64,000 bases of DNA, taken from assembly GCF_000819885.1 (NCBI RefSeq), contig NZ_CDBO01000047.1:1-64000 (forward strand). The letters are read 5' to 3'. A program made the position numbers and the translations under genes. The notes under the pieces are model-generated. The model had not been told where the DNA came from and did no database searches. It saw only the letters and a program-made list of their open reading frames with translations. This stretch comes from Aeromonas fluvialis (GTDB taxonomy: Bacteria; Pseudomonadota; Gammaproteobacteria; Enterobacterales; Aeromonadaceae). Positions 37,622 through 47,041 of this stretch are shown here, piece after piece; position 1 is the first letter of the stretch; each line of letters begins with the position of its first letter.

Positions 37622-38251
37622 CTACAGTTTAAAACCGGTAGCCACAATGTAGACTTCCCGCGATCTAGCTCGGGATGAGTCTGGTTTACGAATTTTGACA
37701 GCTGAGAAAAGTTGACGAATTTCATTGAGATAGGCATCAAAGCCCTCTCCCTGAAACACCTTCACCACGAAACTGCCGTCACTGCGCAACACCTGATTGC
37801 ACATGTCCAGAGCCAGCTCGACCAGATACATGGCGCGAGCCTGATCCACCTGCTGGGTACCGCTCATGTTGGGTGCCATATCAGACATCACGACATCGAC
37901 CTTGTCGGGCCCCACTCGCTCAAGCAACGCGCCGAGTACAGTTTCCTCCCGAAAGTCCCCTTGCAGGAAATCGACACCGGCAATGGGATCCATCGGCAAA
38001 ATGTCACATGCGATGACGCGACCCGAATCGCCAACCTGTTCAACCGCAAACTGGGACCAGCCACCGGGGGCTGCCCCCAAATCCACTACGGTCATGCCAT
38101 TTTTCAGCAAGCGATCCTTACCTTGGATCTCGTCAATCTTGAAAACAGCACGAGAACGCAGGCCCAATTTCTGGGCTTTTTTGACGTATTGATCGTCGAA
38201 ATGTTCTTTTAACCAGCGCGTTGAACTGGGGGAACGTTTTTTCTGGGTCAT
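37622..38251 (-). CDS. rlmE: 23S rRNA (uridine(2552)-2'-O)-methyltransferase
   Basis: 209 residues. Methylates U2552 in the A-loop of 23S rRNA using [16 protein letters not shown] (~62-74) is the SAM-binding motif; SDMAPNMSG (~131) and SFVVKVFQG (~170) hold the Asp-Lys catalytic set together with Lys near the N-terminus. Upstream of ftsH (54 bp) and divergent from yhbY, as in E. coli. Confidence 0.96.
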   Translation of the reverse strand: MTQKKRSPSSTRWLKEHFDDQYVKKAQKLGLRSRAVFKIDEIQGKDRLLKNGMTVVDLGAAPGGWSQFAVEQVGDSGRVIACDILPMDPIAGVDFLQGDFREETVLGALLERVGPDKVDVVMSDMAPNMSGTQQVDQARAMYLVELALDMCNQVLRSDGSFVVKVFQGEGFDAYLNEIRQLFSAVKIRKPDSSRARSREVYIVATGFKL

Positions 38252-38348
38252 GATAATCGACTTTAAAAAACCACAAGGGTTATTAGTATTAAGGGCTAAG
38301 TGGGGGTAGAATACGCCCCTTTCAACCCTGACTTATGAAGAAATTGCG

Positions 38349-38645
38349 ATGATTCTCAACAATAAACAGAAACAGTACCTCAAGGGCCTTGCCCACAGCC
38401 TCAAACCGGTCGTCCTGTTGGGTCAGCATGGTCTGACTGAAGGCGTACTGGCCGAGATCGATCTGGCACTGAACCATCACGAGCTGATCAAGGTTAAGGT
38501 TGCCTCTGAAGATCGCGAGATGAAACAACTGGTTATGGATGCTATCGTCCGTGAAACAGGCTCTGTAAAAGTACAAAGCATGGGTCATGTACTGACCATC
38601 TATCGGCAGGCCAACGAGCCCAAAATCCAGCTGCCCCGCAAGTAA
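38349..38645 (+). CDS. yhbY: Ribosome assembly RNA-binding protein YhbY
   Basis: 98 residues, CRM-domain protein that binds pre-50S particles. NNKQKQYLKGLAHSLKPVVLLGQHGLTEGV (~3-32) includes the GxxG loop LGQHGLT. Divergent from rlmE with a 97-bp shared promoter region, conserved in enteric relatives. Confidence 0.95.
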   Translation: MILNNKQKQYLKGLAHSLKPVVLLGQHGLTEGVLAEIDLALNHHELIKVKVASEDREMKQLVMDAIVRETGSVKVQSMGHVLTIYRQANEPKIQLPRK

Positions 38646-38670
38646 AAGGAAAGAGCGCTGCTCTTTCCTT
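38646..38670 (+). terminator. yhbY terminator
   Basis: 11-bp arms AAGGAAAGAGC and GCTCTTTCCTT with a 3-nt loop, directly at the stop codon. Confidence 0.85.
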
Positions 38671-38748
38671 ATTCCACTTCTTCCCGAGTCGCTTGCCAAA
38701 GTAGTCGCAAAGCCCTTAACCTGCGATGAATACTTCAGGACACGCACT

Positions 38749-39330
38749 ATGGCTCACCATCAAATTCTCACCGACGATGAGCTGGCCATGCTGCGGGACT
38801 TGGGGAGCAATCAGGACACCCATGTTCTGAGTGGTCACCTCGATGCCCCTATGCTTGGCTTGCTGCAAAAAGCCGAACAACTCGTGCTTGAAGCCCGTTT
38901 TGCCGGGCATCAGCTGCGCTTTCCCCTGATCTTTACGCAAGGGGAAGATGGCTTTATCGAACCCCGACTCTGCGCCCCCGTCATCAGGGAGCTGGGCTTT
39001 GATCAGCCTCGCGCTTGGCGTCTCGCACAAACAGCCAGCTTTTGCAGCGAGCTGGGGCGGTTTCAGGTTATCAGCATCTCCCTCAACGGCCTGATTGTGG
39101 AAAATCTGCCAGTAGACATGGTGGCCGATGATCTGATCAGCGGCAATCTCTGCATTGAGCAAGAAGAACCACTCCCGCTGCAGGGTCGACTGGTGCGGCG
39201 TATCAAGGCCCATGCCGACCATGCCACTTGGGCGCTCAGCTTCCAGATGAGTGAAAGCAACATAGAACGGCTGCGCCATTGGCTGTTCCTGCGCCATCAG
39301 GATGCCTTTACCGAAGCATATCTGCCCTAG
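38749..39330 (+). CDS. Hypothetical protein, possibly PilZ-like
   Basis: 193 residues, not firmly recognised. It has a two-domain look: strands and helices in ~20-110, then ENLPVDMVADDLISGNLCIEQE and a final barrel-plus-helix stretch GRLVRRIKAHADHATWALSFQMSESNIERLRHWLFLRHQDAFTEAY (fragments) that recalls the C-terminal end of PilZ domains. The RxxxR and DxSxxG motifs that bind c-di-GMP are not seen. Own transcription unit between yhbY and greA. Function unknown. Confidence 0.75.
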   Translation: MAHHQILTDDELAMLRDLGSNQDTHVLSGHLDAPMLGLLQKAEQLVLEARFAGHQLRFPLIFTQGEDGFIEPRLCAPVIRELGFDQPRAWRLAQTASFCSELGRFQVISISLNGLIVENLPVDMVADDLISGNLCIEQEEPLPLQGRLVRRIKAHADHATWALSFQMSESNIERLRHWLFLRHQDAFTEAYLP

Positions 39331-39370
39331 CGGTTACACTGCAGCGCAGGATCTGCACAGTCAAAGACAA

Positions 39371-39390
39371 AGGGGAGCGCCAGCTCCCCT
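39371..39390. terminator. Bidirectional hairpin between the PilZ-like gene and greA
   Basis: 8-bp arms AGGGGAGC and GCTCCCCT, 4-nt loop. T-rich on the plus-strand side, serving two convergent genes. Confidence 0.75.
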
Positions 39391-39413
39391 GTTTAATCTT
39401 CCGTCGCATTCGC

Positions 39414-39890
39414 TTAGATGTAAGCGACTTCCAGCACTTCGTATTCCACATCGCCAGCAGGGGTCTTGACGATGGCAACATCGTCCACTTCCTTGCCAAT
39501 CAGGGCGCGGGCAATGGGTGAGTTGACGGAGATAAGGTTCTGTTTGATATCAGCCTCATCATCACCCACGATACGGTAGATCACCTCTTCCTCGGTCTCG
39601 CTCTTGAGCAGGGTAACCGTTGCACCAAAAATAATGCGGCCGTTGTTGGTCATCTTGGTGACATCAATCACCTGGGCATTGGAGAGCTTGGCTTCAATCT
39701 CCTGAATGCGACCTTCACAGAACCCCTGCTGCTCGCGAGCGGCATGGTATTCGGCGTTTTCCTTCAGATCACCGTGCTCACGGGCATCAGCAATCGCTTC
39801 GATAATCTGGGGACGAAGCTCGCTCTTGAGATAATCGAGCTCTTCGCGCAGCTTCTCAGCGCCGCGAACAGTCATCGGTGTATGATTCAT
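39414..39890 (-). CDS. greA: Transcription elongation factor GreA
   Basis: 158 residues. Rescues backtracked RNA polymerase by stimulating transcript cleavage. The N-terminal coiled coil carries the tip acidic residues ([21 protein letters not shown], ~35-55) and the C-terminal FKBP-like domain ends ...[14 protein letters not shown]. Standard length. Confidence 0.96.
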   Translation of the reverse strand: MNHTPMTVRGAEKLREELDYLKSELRPQIIEAIADAREHGDLKENAEYHAAREQQGFCEGRIQEIEAKLSNAQVIDVTKMTNNGRIIFGATVTLLKSETEEEVIYRIVGDDEADIKQNLISVNSPIARALIGKEVDDVAIVKTPAGDVEYEVLEVAYI

Positions 39891-40042
39891 AGTCGAAACC
39901 TGGGTTGCTTGAAAATAGAAGCTGCGGCTATCTGCAAGGAGGCCGCAGCAATCGGTTCGGATGAGGCATCTTAATATGAAGCCAACACAAAATCCATGTC
40001 AGCCCCCTGATGCAGCGTTCGGTTGTTTGCTCGCCCCCTGGC

Positions 40043-40936
40043 TTACTTCCCTTCCGGCACCGAGATCGGTGCCGATATGGTCGGTTTACCCTGCATGATG
40101 GCGATCTCCACCCGCCGGTTCATCCGCCGATTCTCGGGGGTCGTGTTGGGCACCAGCGGTTGAGAATCCGCCATCCCCTGCACGATCAACCGCCCCTGAT
40201 CAAAACCGGGGACTTTGATCATCTGATGCGCGACGGCCACCGCCCGCTGGGACGACAGCTCCCAGTTGGACTGGAACAACTCATCCTCGGTCGCCACGTT
40301 GTCGGTGTGACCGGAGATGGTGATCTCTCCCGGTACATCCTTGAGCAGGGTCGCTACCTTGCGAATAACCGGCCAGAACTGGGGTTGCAGAAAGGCCGAT
40401 CCCGCCGGGAATGATGCTTTCTCTCTGATCCGGATAATGATCTGCTGTCCCAGCGCCTCGATCTCGATGGCACCGTCCTGGATCTGCTCTTTCATCTGTT
40501 CGGCCAGCGCCTTTGCCAAGGTATTGGACTGTTCTTGCGCCTTCTGCGCATCCTGCGCGGTATCCCCCCCCGTCTGCTTGCCATCACGCTTGTCCTGACC
40601 CCCGGCCTGCTCTGCCTCACCGGGCAAAAATTCCAGCTCGGTCTGGGTCAGATCGATGGTCTGCTGCATCACGGTATCAATCGGCGTGGGCTCGGGGCGG
40701 CCAGGTCTGAACTCCTGGGCAATCACCGAGGTTCCCTTGGGAATATCCTTCACCTCCAGAATGTTCTGCACCCCGAAGGCTTTTTCCATGGAGCCTGCTA
40801 TCTGCTTGAACTTTTGTACATCCATCTCGGCAAAGGAGAGCAGCAGCACGAAGAAGCACATCAATAGCGACATCAGATCGGCAAAAGTACCCATGTATGC
40901 GGGTAGGCCGGGCGGTGGACATTTGCAATCAGACAT
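40043..40936 (-). CDS. pomB: Sodium-type flagellar motor stator PomB
   Basis: 297 residues. Stator subunit of a sodium-driven motor, anchored to peptidoglycan. The N-terminal helix carries the ion-binding Asp20 in GTFADLMSLLMCFFVLLLSF. An OmpA-like C-terminus (~175-285) has SGHTDN and NRRMNRRVEI. The Cys-Pro start (CKCPPPGLPAYMG) resembles Vibrio PomB and suggests sodium rather than proton coupling. Downstream of pomA by 8 bp. Confidence 0.92.
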   Translation of the reverse strand: MSDCKCPPPGLPAYMGTFADLMSLLMCFFVLLLSFAEMDVQKFKQIAGSMEKAFGVQNILEVKDIPKGTSVIAQEFRPGRPEPTPIDTVMQQTIDLTQTELEFLPGEAEQAGGQDKRDGKQTGGDTAQDAQKAQEQSNTLAKALAEQMKEQIQDGAIEIEALGQQIIIRIREKASFPAGSAFLQPQFWPVIRKVATLLKDVPGEITISGHTDNVATEDELFQSNWELSSQRAVAVAHQMIKVPGFDQGRLIVQGMADSQPLVPNTTPENRRMNRRVEIAIMQGKPTISAPISVPEGK

Positions 40937-40944
40937 CTTGCCCC

Positions 40945-41703
40945 CTACTCTGCGCCGGTATTACGTTTGGATTGATTCAGATAGTTTTGCAGCATGGACT
41001 GGATAACCCGCGGGTTCTGGCCATCCTGGATCCCCATGATGGCATCAAGGATCAGGGTGCGGCTGAGCTTCTCCTCACCACTACGCAGCTCCAGCTTATC
41101 CGCGATGGGAATGGCGACCATGTTTGCCAAAATCGCGCCATAAAGGGTCGTCAACAAAGCAACCGCCATCGCCGGGCCAATGGACTTGGGGTCACTCATG
41201 TTGGCCAGCATGGCGACCAATCCCACCAGGGTACCAATCATACCCATCGCAGGGCCCAAGTCTCCGAGAGTACGAAAAACCTTGATGGCGGTGACATGCC
41301 GCTCGGCTGTCAGCTCGATATCCTTTTCCATCACGGCTCGCACCACCTCGGCATCATGGCCATCCACCAGCATATCGATCCCTTTTTTCATAAAGGGATT
41401 AGGGATTTCTGCCGCCTCCAGCGCCAGAAAGCCCCCCTTGCGAGCGGCATCAGCCAGTTCAACCGCTTTGGTAATCAAATCATCCAGCTTGTCGCCTTTA
41501 TACATAAAGGCTTTGCCACCAACCTTGAATGCCATAAAAAACTGGCCGATGTTGAACTTCATCATGGCGATGAAGATTGAACCAAAAATGGTGATATAGA
41601 CCGATGGCATATCCACATACATGCTCATGGGGCCGCCCAACAGCATGCCGTAAACCACCACCCCGAAACCCAGCACTATCCCTATCAGACTGCCTAGATC
41701 CAC
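40945..41703 (-). CDS. pomA: Sodium-type flagellar motor stator PomA
   Basis: 252 residues. Four membrane helices and a cytoplasmic loop. Motifs FMKKGIDMLVDGHD and GDLGPAMGMIGTLVGLVAML (~150-170) match PomA/MotA; AMAVALLTTLYGAILANM is the last helix pair. GTG start. Forms the stator with PomB. Length matches Vibrio PomA (253). Confidence 0.92.
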   Translation of the reverse strand: MDLGSLIGIVLGFGVVVYGMLLGGPMSMYVDMPSVYITIFGSIFIAMMKFNIGQFFMAFKVGGKAFMYKGDKLDDLITKAVELADAARKGGFLALEAAEIPNPFMKKGIDMLVDGHDAEVVRAVMEKDIELTAERHVTAIKVFRTLGDLGPAMGMIGTLVGLVAMLANMSDPKSIGPAMAVALLTTLYGAILANMVAIPIADKLELRSGEEKLSRTLILDAIMGIQDGQNPRVIQSMLQNYLNQSKRNTGAE

Positions 41704-41914
41704 GTCCCTACTCCTGTCACCGATTCTTATACCTAATTATAGTTTGTTGAATTTTCTGCTATTGCGACCCTAGCGGCAAGCATGCATCCACTGAGAATGA
41801 TGGCTCATTATCGGCCAGTTTAGCGAGAGTTTGAGGGGGCAATGCTTTTCTGCCTCCCCCCTGTGGACGGTCGATGCTAATATAAGCCGTTTTTTTCAAT
41901 CCCCGAGGATGGAC

Positions 41915-42166
41915 ATGGCCAGTAAAAAAAACGACCGTCTGAGTTTTGATGCCACTCTGGAAGAGCTGGAAACCATCGTTCATCAGCTGGAACAAGGTTC
42001 CCTACCCCTGGAAGAGGCACTCAAGCAGTTCGAGCAGGGCGTTCATCTGGTTCGGGCCGGTCAGCAGAAGCTGGAACTGGCCGAACAGAAGATCCAGATC
42101 CTGCTCAGTCAAACCGATGGCAGAGACCAGCTCGCCCCCTTCCAGCCAGAACAAGGAGAGGAGTAA
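41915..42166 (+). CDS. xseB: Exodeoxyribonuclease VII small subunit
   Basis: 83 residues. Small subunit of the enzyme that degrades single-stranded DNA. SFDATLEELETIVHQLEQGSLPLEEALKQFEQG (fragments) is the family helix pair. ATG at 41915 has GAGG 6 nt upstream; earlier ATG 41909 is too close. Stop directly abuts the ispA GTG, so the two are coupled. Confidence 0.94.
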   Translation: MASKKNDRLSFDATLEELETIVHQLEQGSLPLEEALKQFEQGVHLVRAGQQKLELAEQKIQILLSQTDGRDQLAPFQPEQGEE

Positions 42167-43057
42167 GTGGCGCTGGACCATTTTTCCCGTCTGCATCGTC
42201 AGCGTATTGACGACTGTCTGTCAGCACAACTTGAATCCTTGCCAGCCATGGCCCCGCGCCTGCGCGATGCCATGAAGTATGGCTTGCTGTTAGGTGGCAA
42301 GCGGGTACGCCCCTTCCTGGTCTACGCCGTTGGCGAAATGCTGGGAGTAAAAAGCGACCTGCTGGACGGCCCGGCCGCCGCGGTCGAGTGCATCCACGCC
42401 TACTCTCTGCTGCATGATGACCTGCCAGCAATGGACAACGACGACCTGCGTCGTGGTCAGCCAACCGTGCACAAGGCGTTTGACGAAGGGACCGCCATTC
42501 TGGCCGGTGATGCGCTGCAGACCCTGGCGTTCTCCATTCTGGCCGACCACCCCATGCCCGAGACATTGATGGCCAACCGGGTGCGCATGTTGAGCACCCT
42601 CGCCCGCGCCTCCGGCTATCTCGGCATGTGTGGTGGTCAGGCGCTGGATCTGCAGGCCGAAGGGCGCCAGATCTCGCTCGCCGAGCTGGAGCAGGTACAC
42701 CGCCACAAGACAGGAGCGCTGATTGAATGCGCCGTGGCGCTCGGCGCCCTGTGCAAAGCCGATGTCGATGACGCCACACTGAGCGCACTGCAAGCCTATG
42801 CCGCAGCCATCGGGCTGGCCTTCCAGGTACAGGATGACATCCTCGACATCACCGGTGATACCGCCACCCTGGGCAAGCCACAAGGTTCTGACCTAGCGCT
42901 GGAGAAAAGCACCTATCCGGCCCTGCTCGGACTCGAAAACGCCCGTGAGCTGGCTCGCGAACTGCATGGGAAAGCCTTAACAGCCCTGCAATCCTTGCCC
43001 TACAATACCGACATTCTGGAAGCGTTTGCCGATTACATCATCGAGCGAACCCACTAA
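42167..43057 (+). CDS. ispA: Farnesyl diphosphate synthase
   Basis: 296 residues. Condenses isopentenyl diphosphate into farnesyl diphosphate. The two Asp-rich motifs are DDLPAMDNDD (~84-93) and DDILD (~223-227), with KRVRPFLVY as substrate contact. GTG start, with AGGAGAGG upstream. Middle gene of xseB-ispA-dxs, linking precursor supply with chain elongation. Confidence 0.95.
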   Translation: MALDHFSRLHRQRIDDCLSAQLESLPAMAPRLRDAMKYGLLLGGKRVRPFLVYAVGEMLGVKSDLLDGPAAAVECIHAYSLLHDDLPAMDNDDLRRGQPTVHKAFDEGTAILAGDALQTLAFSILADHPMPETLMANRVRMLSTLARASGYLGMCGGQALDLQAEGRQISLAELEQVHRHKTGALIECAVALGALCKADVDDATLSALQAYAAAIGLAFQVQDDILDITGDTATLGKPQGSDLALEKSTYPALLGLENARELARELHGKALTALQSLPYNTDILEAFADYIIERTH

Positions 43058-43078
43058 ACGCTGGATAACAGTAACAAT

Positions 43079-44947
43079 ATGAGCGTTGATATTAGCAATT
43101 TCCCCAACCTGGCCCTCGCGGACACTCCGGTCGAGCTGCGTTCCTTGCCCAAAGATCGGCTGCCGATGCTGTGCAACGAGCTGCGCGATTATCTGCTGCA
43201 CTCTGTCAGCCGCTCCAGCGGACACTTTGCCTCCGGGCTCGGCACGGTTGAGCTGACCGTGGCCCTGCACTACGTCTACAACACTCCGTTCGATCGGCTG
43301 ATCTGGGATGTGGGCCATCAGGCCTATCCCCACAAGATCCTGACCGGACGCCGTGACCAGATCCACACCATCCGCCAGAAGGACGGTCTGCACCCCTTTC
43401 CCTGGCGCGGTGAGAGCGAGTACGACGTACTCAGCGTTGGCCACTCCAGCACCTCCATCGGTGCGGCGCTTGGCATGGCGGTTGCCGCCGAGAGCGAAGG
43501 GCTGGGGCGCAAGGTCGTCGCAGTGATCGGTGATGGCGCCCTGACTGCAGGCATGGCCTTTGAAGCGCTCAACCACGCCGGCGATGTCCATAAAGACATG
43601 CTGGTGATCCTCAACGACAACGAGATGTCCATCTCCGAGAATGTCGGGGCGCTGAACAACCATCTGGCCCGGGTCATGTCCGGCAAGCTCTACACCACCA
43701 TCCGCGAAGGCGGCAAGAAGGTGCTGGCGGGGCTGCCACCGGTCAAGGAGCTGGCCAAGCGGGCCGAAGAGCACCTCAAGGGGATGGTGGTGCCCGGCAC
43801 CCTGTTCGAGGAGTTTGGCTTCAACTACATCGGCCCTATCGACGGCCACGATATCGAGGCGCTGGTTGAGACCCTGCGCAACATGCGTAACCTCAAGGGG
43901 CCGCAGCTGCTGCACGTTAAGACCAAGAAGGGCAAGGGTTACGAGCCGGCGGAAAAAGACCCCATCGGTTATCACGCCGTGCCCAAGTTCAATCCGGACG
44001 ATTGCTCCCTGCCCAAGGCGAGCGGCGCCAAACCGACCTTCTCGGCTATCTTTGGCCAGTGGCTGTGCGACATGGCCGCCAAAGATGAGAAGCTAGTCGG
44101 CATCACCCCCGCCATGCGTGAAGGCTCGGGGCTGGTGAAATTCAGCCAGCAGTATCCGGATCGCTACTTCGATGTGGCTATTGCCGAGCAACATGCGGTC
44201 ACTTTCGCCGCGGGTCTCGCCATCGCCGACAAGAAGCCGGTGGTCGCCATCTATTCGAGCTTCCTGCAGCGCGCCTACGATCAGGTGATCCACGACGTGG
44301 CGCTGCAAGATCTACCGGTGCTGTTCGCCATCGACCGGGCCGGTCTGGTGGGGGCCGATGGCCCGACCCATCAGGGGGCGTTTGACATCAGCTTCCTGCG
44401 CACCGTGCCCAACATCGTGATCATGACGCCATCCGACGAGAACGAGTGCCGCCAGATGCTCTATACCGGCTATCGCCATCAAGGCCCTGCAGCGGTACGT
44501 TACCCCCGTGGCTGCAGCCTGAGCGATGCTCCCATCTCGTCAGAGATGCAGGCGCTGGAGCTTGGCAAGGGACGCATCCTGCGAGAAGGTAAGGGCACCG
44601 CTATTCTGGCCTTTGGTACTCTGCTGCACCACGCGAAAGCGGCCGCAGAGGCACTGGATGCCACTCTGGTGGACATGCGCTTCGTCAAGCCGATGGATGA
44701 GGCATTGGTGCTGTCGCTTGCGGCCAGCCACGCTCACTTCGTCACCATCGAAGACAATGCAATCATGGGCGGTGCTGGTTCGGCGGTGAACGAGCTGCTG
44801 ATGCGCAGCAAGCAGTGCAAGCCGGTACTCAACCTCGGCCTGCCGGATCGCTTCGTGGAACAGGGCACCCAGCAGGAGATCTATACCCTGCTCGGTCTGG
44901 ACGATGCAGGCATCCAGCGCAGTATCGAAAGCTGGCTGCAAGCCTGA
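43079..44947 (+). CDS. dxs: 1-deoxy-D-xylulose-5-phosphate synthase
   Basis: 622 residues. Thiamine-diphosphate enzyme, first step of the MEP isoprenoid pathway (pyruvate plus glyceraldehyde 3-phosphate). [14 protein letters not shown] (~80) and [15 protein letters not shown]...NDNEMSIS (~150-185) bind thiamine diphosphate and metal; [13 protein letters not shown] (~370) and [15 protein letters not shown] (~420) follow. 21 bp after ispA. Confidence 0.96.
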   Translation: MSVDISNFPNLALADTPVELRSLPKDRLPMLCNELRDYLLHSVSRSSGHFASGLGTVELTVALHYVYNTPFDRLIWDVGHQAYPHKILTGRRDQIHTIRQKDGLHPFPWRGESEYDVLSVGHSSTSIGAALGMAVAAESEGLGRKVVAVIGDGALTAGMAFEALNHAGDVHKDMLVILNDNEMSISENVGALNNHLARVMSGKLYTTIREGGKKVLAGLPPVKELAKRAEEHLKGMVVPGTLFEEFGFNYIGPIDGHDIEALVETLRNMRNLKGPQLLHVKTKKGKGYEPAEKDPIGYHAVPKFNPDDCSLPKASGAKPTFSAIFGQWLCDMAAKDEKLVGITPAMREGSGLVKFSQQYPDRYFDVAIAEQHAVTFAAGLAIADKKPVVAIYSSFLQRAYDQVIHDVALQDLPVLFAIDRAGLVGADGPTHQGAFDISFLRTVPNIVIMTPSDENECRQMLYTGYRHQGPAAVRYPRGCSLSDAPISSEMQALELGKGRILREGKGTAILAFGTLLHHAKAAAEALDATLVDMRFVKPMDEALVLSLAASHAHFVTIEDNAIMGGAGSAVNELLMRSKQCKPVLNLGLPDRFVEQGTQQEIYTLLGLDDAGIQRSIESWLQA

Positions 44948-44974
44948 CCTGCTGCGAGTTAAAGAGCAAATAAG

Positions 44975-45000
44975 AGAAGGGCGCCTGATGGCGCCCTTCT
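44975..45000 (+). terminator. dxs terminator
   Basis: 11-bp arms AGAAGGGCGCC and GGCGCCCTTCT, 4-nt loop, 28 bp past the stop. It also closes the opposite-strand ABC transporter operon. Confidence 0.85.
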
Positions 45001-45023
45001 TGTATCTTCACTTCTGACCGGAA

Positions 45024-45965
45024 TTAACCCTTGTAAATCTTCGGGTTAAACACATCCCGCAGCCAGTCACCCAGCAGGTTGATGACCAGCACCAGCACCA
45101 CCAGACAGATGCCCGGGAAGGCTGTGATCCACCAGGAGCCGGAGAAGATGTAGTTGAAGCCGACGCTGATGAGCGAGCCGAGGGATGGCTGATCTACCGG
45201 CATCCCCAATCCGAGAAAGGAGAGTGCCGCCTCGCTCATGATGGCGTTGGCTACCTGCACGGTAGAGATGACCAGAATGGGCGACAAACAGTTGGGCAGA
45301 ATGTGGCGGAACATGATGCGCGGGGCACGGAACCCCATCACCTTGGCCGCTTCCACATACTCCTTCTTCTTCTCCGCCAGCACCGAGGCGCGCACGGTAC
45401 GGGCGTACTGCGGCCACTCGGCGATACCGATGATCACCACCAGCATCAGGATGGCGAACTTCGAGTAGAACTCGGAGCCAAAGGTTGCCTGAAAGATGGC
45501 GGAGATAATGATCGCCACCATCATGGTGGAGAACGACAACTGCACATCGGCAAAGCGCATCAGCAGGTTATCGATACGACCACCGAAGTAACCGGCAATC
45601 AGACCGATGACGATGCCGAGCACCAACTGCAGCGCCACCGCAAACAGACCTATGGTGAGGGAGATTCGGGCACCATAGAGGATAGTGCTCCAGATATCCC
45701 GCCCCTGGTTGTCGGTACCGAGCCAGAAACGTGCCTCGCCCCCTTCCAGCCAGGAAGGCGGCAATTCGGCGTCCATCAGATCGAAGCTGGTCTGGTCATA
45801 GACGTTGTGCGGTGCAATCCAGGGCGCCAACAGCGCAGCCAGTACGAACACCGCAAACACCGCAAAGCTGAACATGGCTACCTTGTCCCGCAGGAAGTAG
45901 TAGACGATGTCAGAGTTCTTGAATCGAGCCCAACGGCTTGGGCTTGCAGTTACAGCATTAGACAT
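45024..45965 (-). CDS. Peptide ABC transporter permease (DppC-like)
   Basis: 313 residues. About six membrane helices. The EAA-like loop is VMGFRAPRIMFRHILPNCLSPI (~205-227), typical of DppC/OppC. N-terminal extension precedes the first helix (VAMFSFAVFAVFVLAALLAPW). Last gene of the operon, 4 bp after the DppB-like gene. Pairs with it in the inner membrane. Confidence 0.9.
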   Translation of the reverse strand: MSNAVTASPSRWARFKNSDIVYYFLRDKVAMFSFAVFAVFVLAALLAPWIAPHNVYDQTSFDLMDAELPPSWLEGGEARFWLGTDNQGRDIWSTILYGARISLTIGLFAVALQLVLGIVIGLIAGYFGGRIDNLLMRFADVQLSFSTMMVAIIISAIFQATFGSEFYSKFAILMLVVIIGIAEWPQYARTVRASVLAEKKKEYVEAAKVMGFRAPRIMFRHILPNCLSPILVISTVQVANAIMSEAALSFLGLGMPVDQPSLGSLISVGFNYIFSGSWWITAFPGICLVVLVLVINLLGDWLRDVFNPKIYKG

Positions 45966-45969
45966 TTGC

Positions 45970-46944
45970 TTACCCCTTGGCAGTCAGGTTAACGGTCGGG
46001 TTGATGAGCCCGTAGAGCAGGTCGACCAAGGTGTTGGTCACCACGAAGATCAATCCCACGAAGATGACGTAGGCGGTGATCAGCGGGGTATCGACCCGGT
46101 GGATCGCCTCAAGGAACAGGAAACCTGTTCCCGGCCACTGGAACACGCTCTCGGTCAGGATTGTGTAGGCCACCATGGTGCCGATCTGCACCCCACCGAC
46201 GGTAATGACCGGCAGCATGGTGTTCTTGAGGGCGTGCTGGTAGTAGACCTTGTTGTTGTCCAGCCCCTTGGCGCGGGCGAATTTGACATACTCGGAGGAG
46301 AGCTGTTCCAGCATCTCGGAGCGCACCAACCGGATAAACAGCGGCAGCATGATGGAAGAGAGCGACACCGCCGGCAGGATCAGGTGCAGGATGCCATCCC
46401 AGGTGAAGAAGCCCGACTCCCAGCCCAGCAGGTTATAGGTCTCGCCGCGGCCATAGGCCGGCAGCCAGCCCAGCTGGATGGAGAAGAGATACATCAGCAT
46501 GATGGCGGTCAGGAACACCGGGATCGAGATGCCGATACTGCTTCCCGCCATGATGATCTTGGTGGGAATGCTGCGCGGGCGGATCGCCGAATAAACACCA
46601 AGCGGGATGGAGACCACTACAATGATGAGCGCGGCGGCAAACACCAGCTCAAGGGTAGCCACCAGCTTGTCGAGGATCACCTCGAGAGCCGGTCGCTTGA
46701 AGAAATAGGAGGTGCCCAGATCCCCGTGTACCGCATTCTTCAGAAAGCGACTGTATTTGACCAAAAAGGGATCATTGAGGCCCATCTTGTCGCGCAGCTC
46801 CTGGCGCACGGACTCGGAGACGGATTGTCCCACCAGCTCGCGCAGCGGATCCCCCAGGTTATCCTGGATGGAGAAGGCGACCAGGCTGATGACGAACATC
46901 ACTATCAAGGCCTGATAGAACCGTTTGAGCAGGAATGTAAACAT
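45970..46944 (-). CDS. Peptide ABC transporter permease (DppB-like)
   Basis: 324 residues. N-terminal helix FLLKRFYQALIVMFVISLVAFSI, a periplasmic stretch, then helices with the EAA loop FARAKGLDNNKVYYQHALKNTMLPVIT (~220-246). Follows the substrate-binding protein gene after a hairpin. Substrate likely di- or oligopeptides. Confidence 0.9.
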   Translation of the reverse strand: MFTFLLKRFYQALIVMFVISLVAFSIQDNLGDPLRELVGQSVSESVRQELRDKMGLNDPFLVKYSRFLKNAVHGDLGTSYFFKRPALEVILDKLVATLELVFAAALIIVVVSIPLGVYSAIRPRSIPTKIIMAGSSIGISIPVFLTAIMLMYLFSIQLGWLPAYGRGETYNLLGWESGFFTWDGILHLILPAVSLSSIMLPLFIRLVRSEMLEQLSSEYVKFARAKGLDNNKVYYQHALKNTMLPVITVGGVQIGTMVAYTILTESVFQWPGTGFLFLEAIHRVDTPLITAYVIFVGLIFVVTNTLVDLLYGLINPTVNLTAKG

Positions 46945-46991
46945 GCTTGTCCTTCTACGTGGCCTGTGTCATGGCACAGGCTTCTGTTAGT

Positions 46992-47019
46992 GGGTGGCGC
47001 GATCTCGGCCGCGCCACCC
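46992..47019 (-). terminator. Hairpin between the binding-protein and permease genes
   Basis: 10-bp GC-rich arms GGGTGGCGCG and CGCGCCACCC, 8-nt loop, 22 bp after the stop of the binding-protein gene. Such stems commonly stabilise the more abundant binding-protein mRNA. Confidence 0.65.
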
Positions 47020-47041
47020 TGTCCTTCCTTGTGACTTGCGC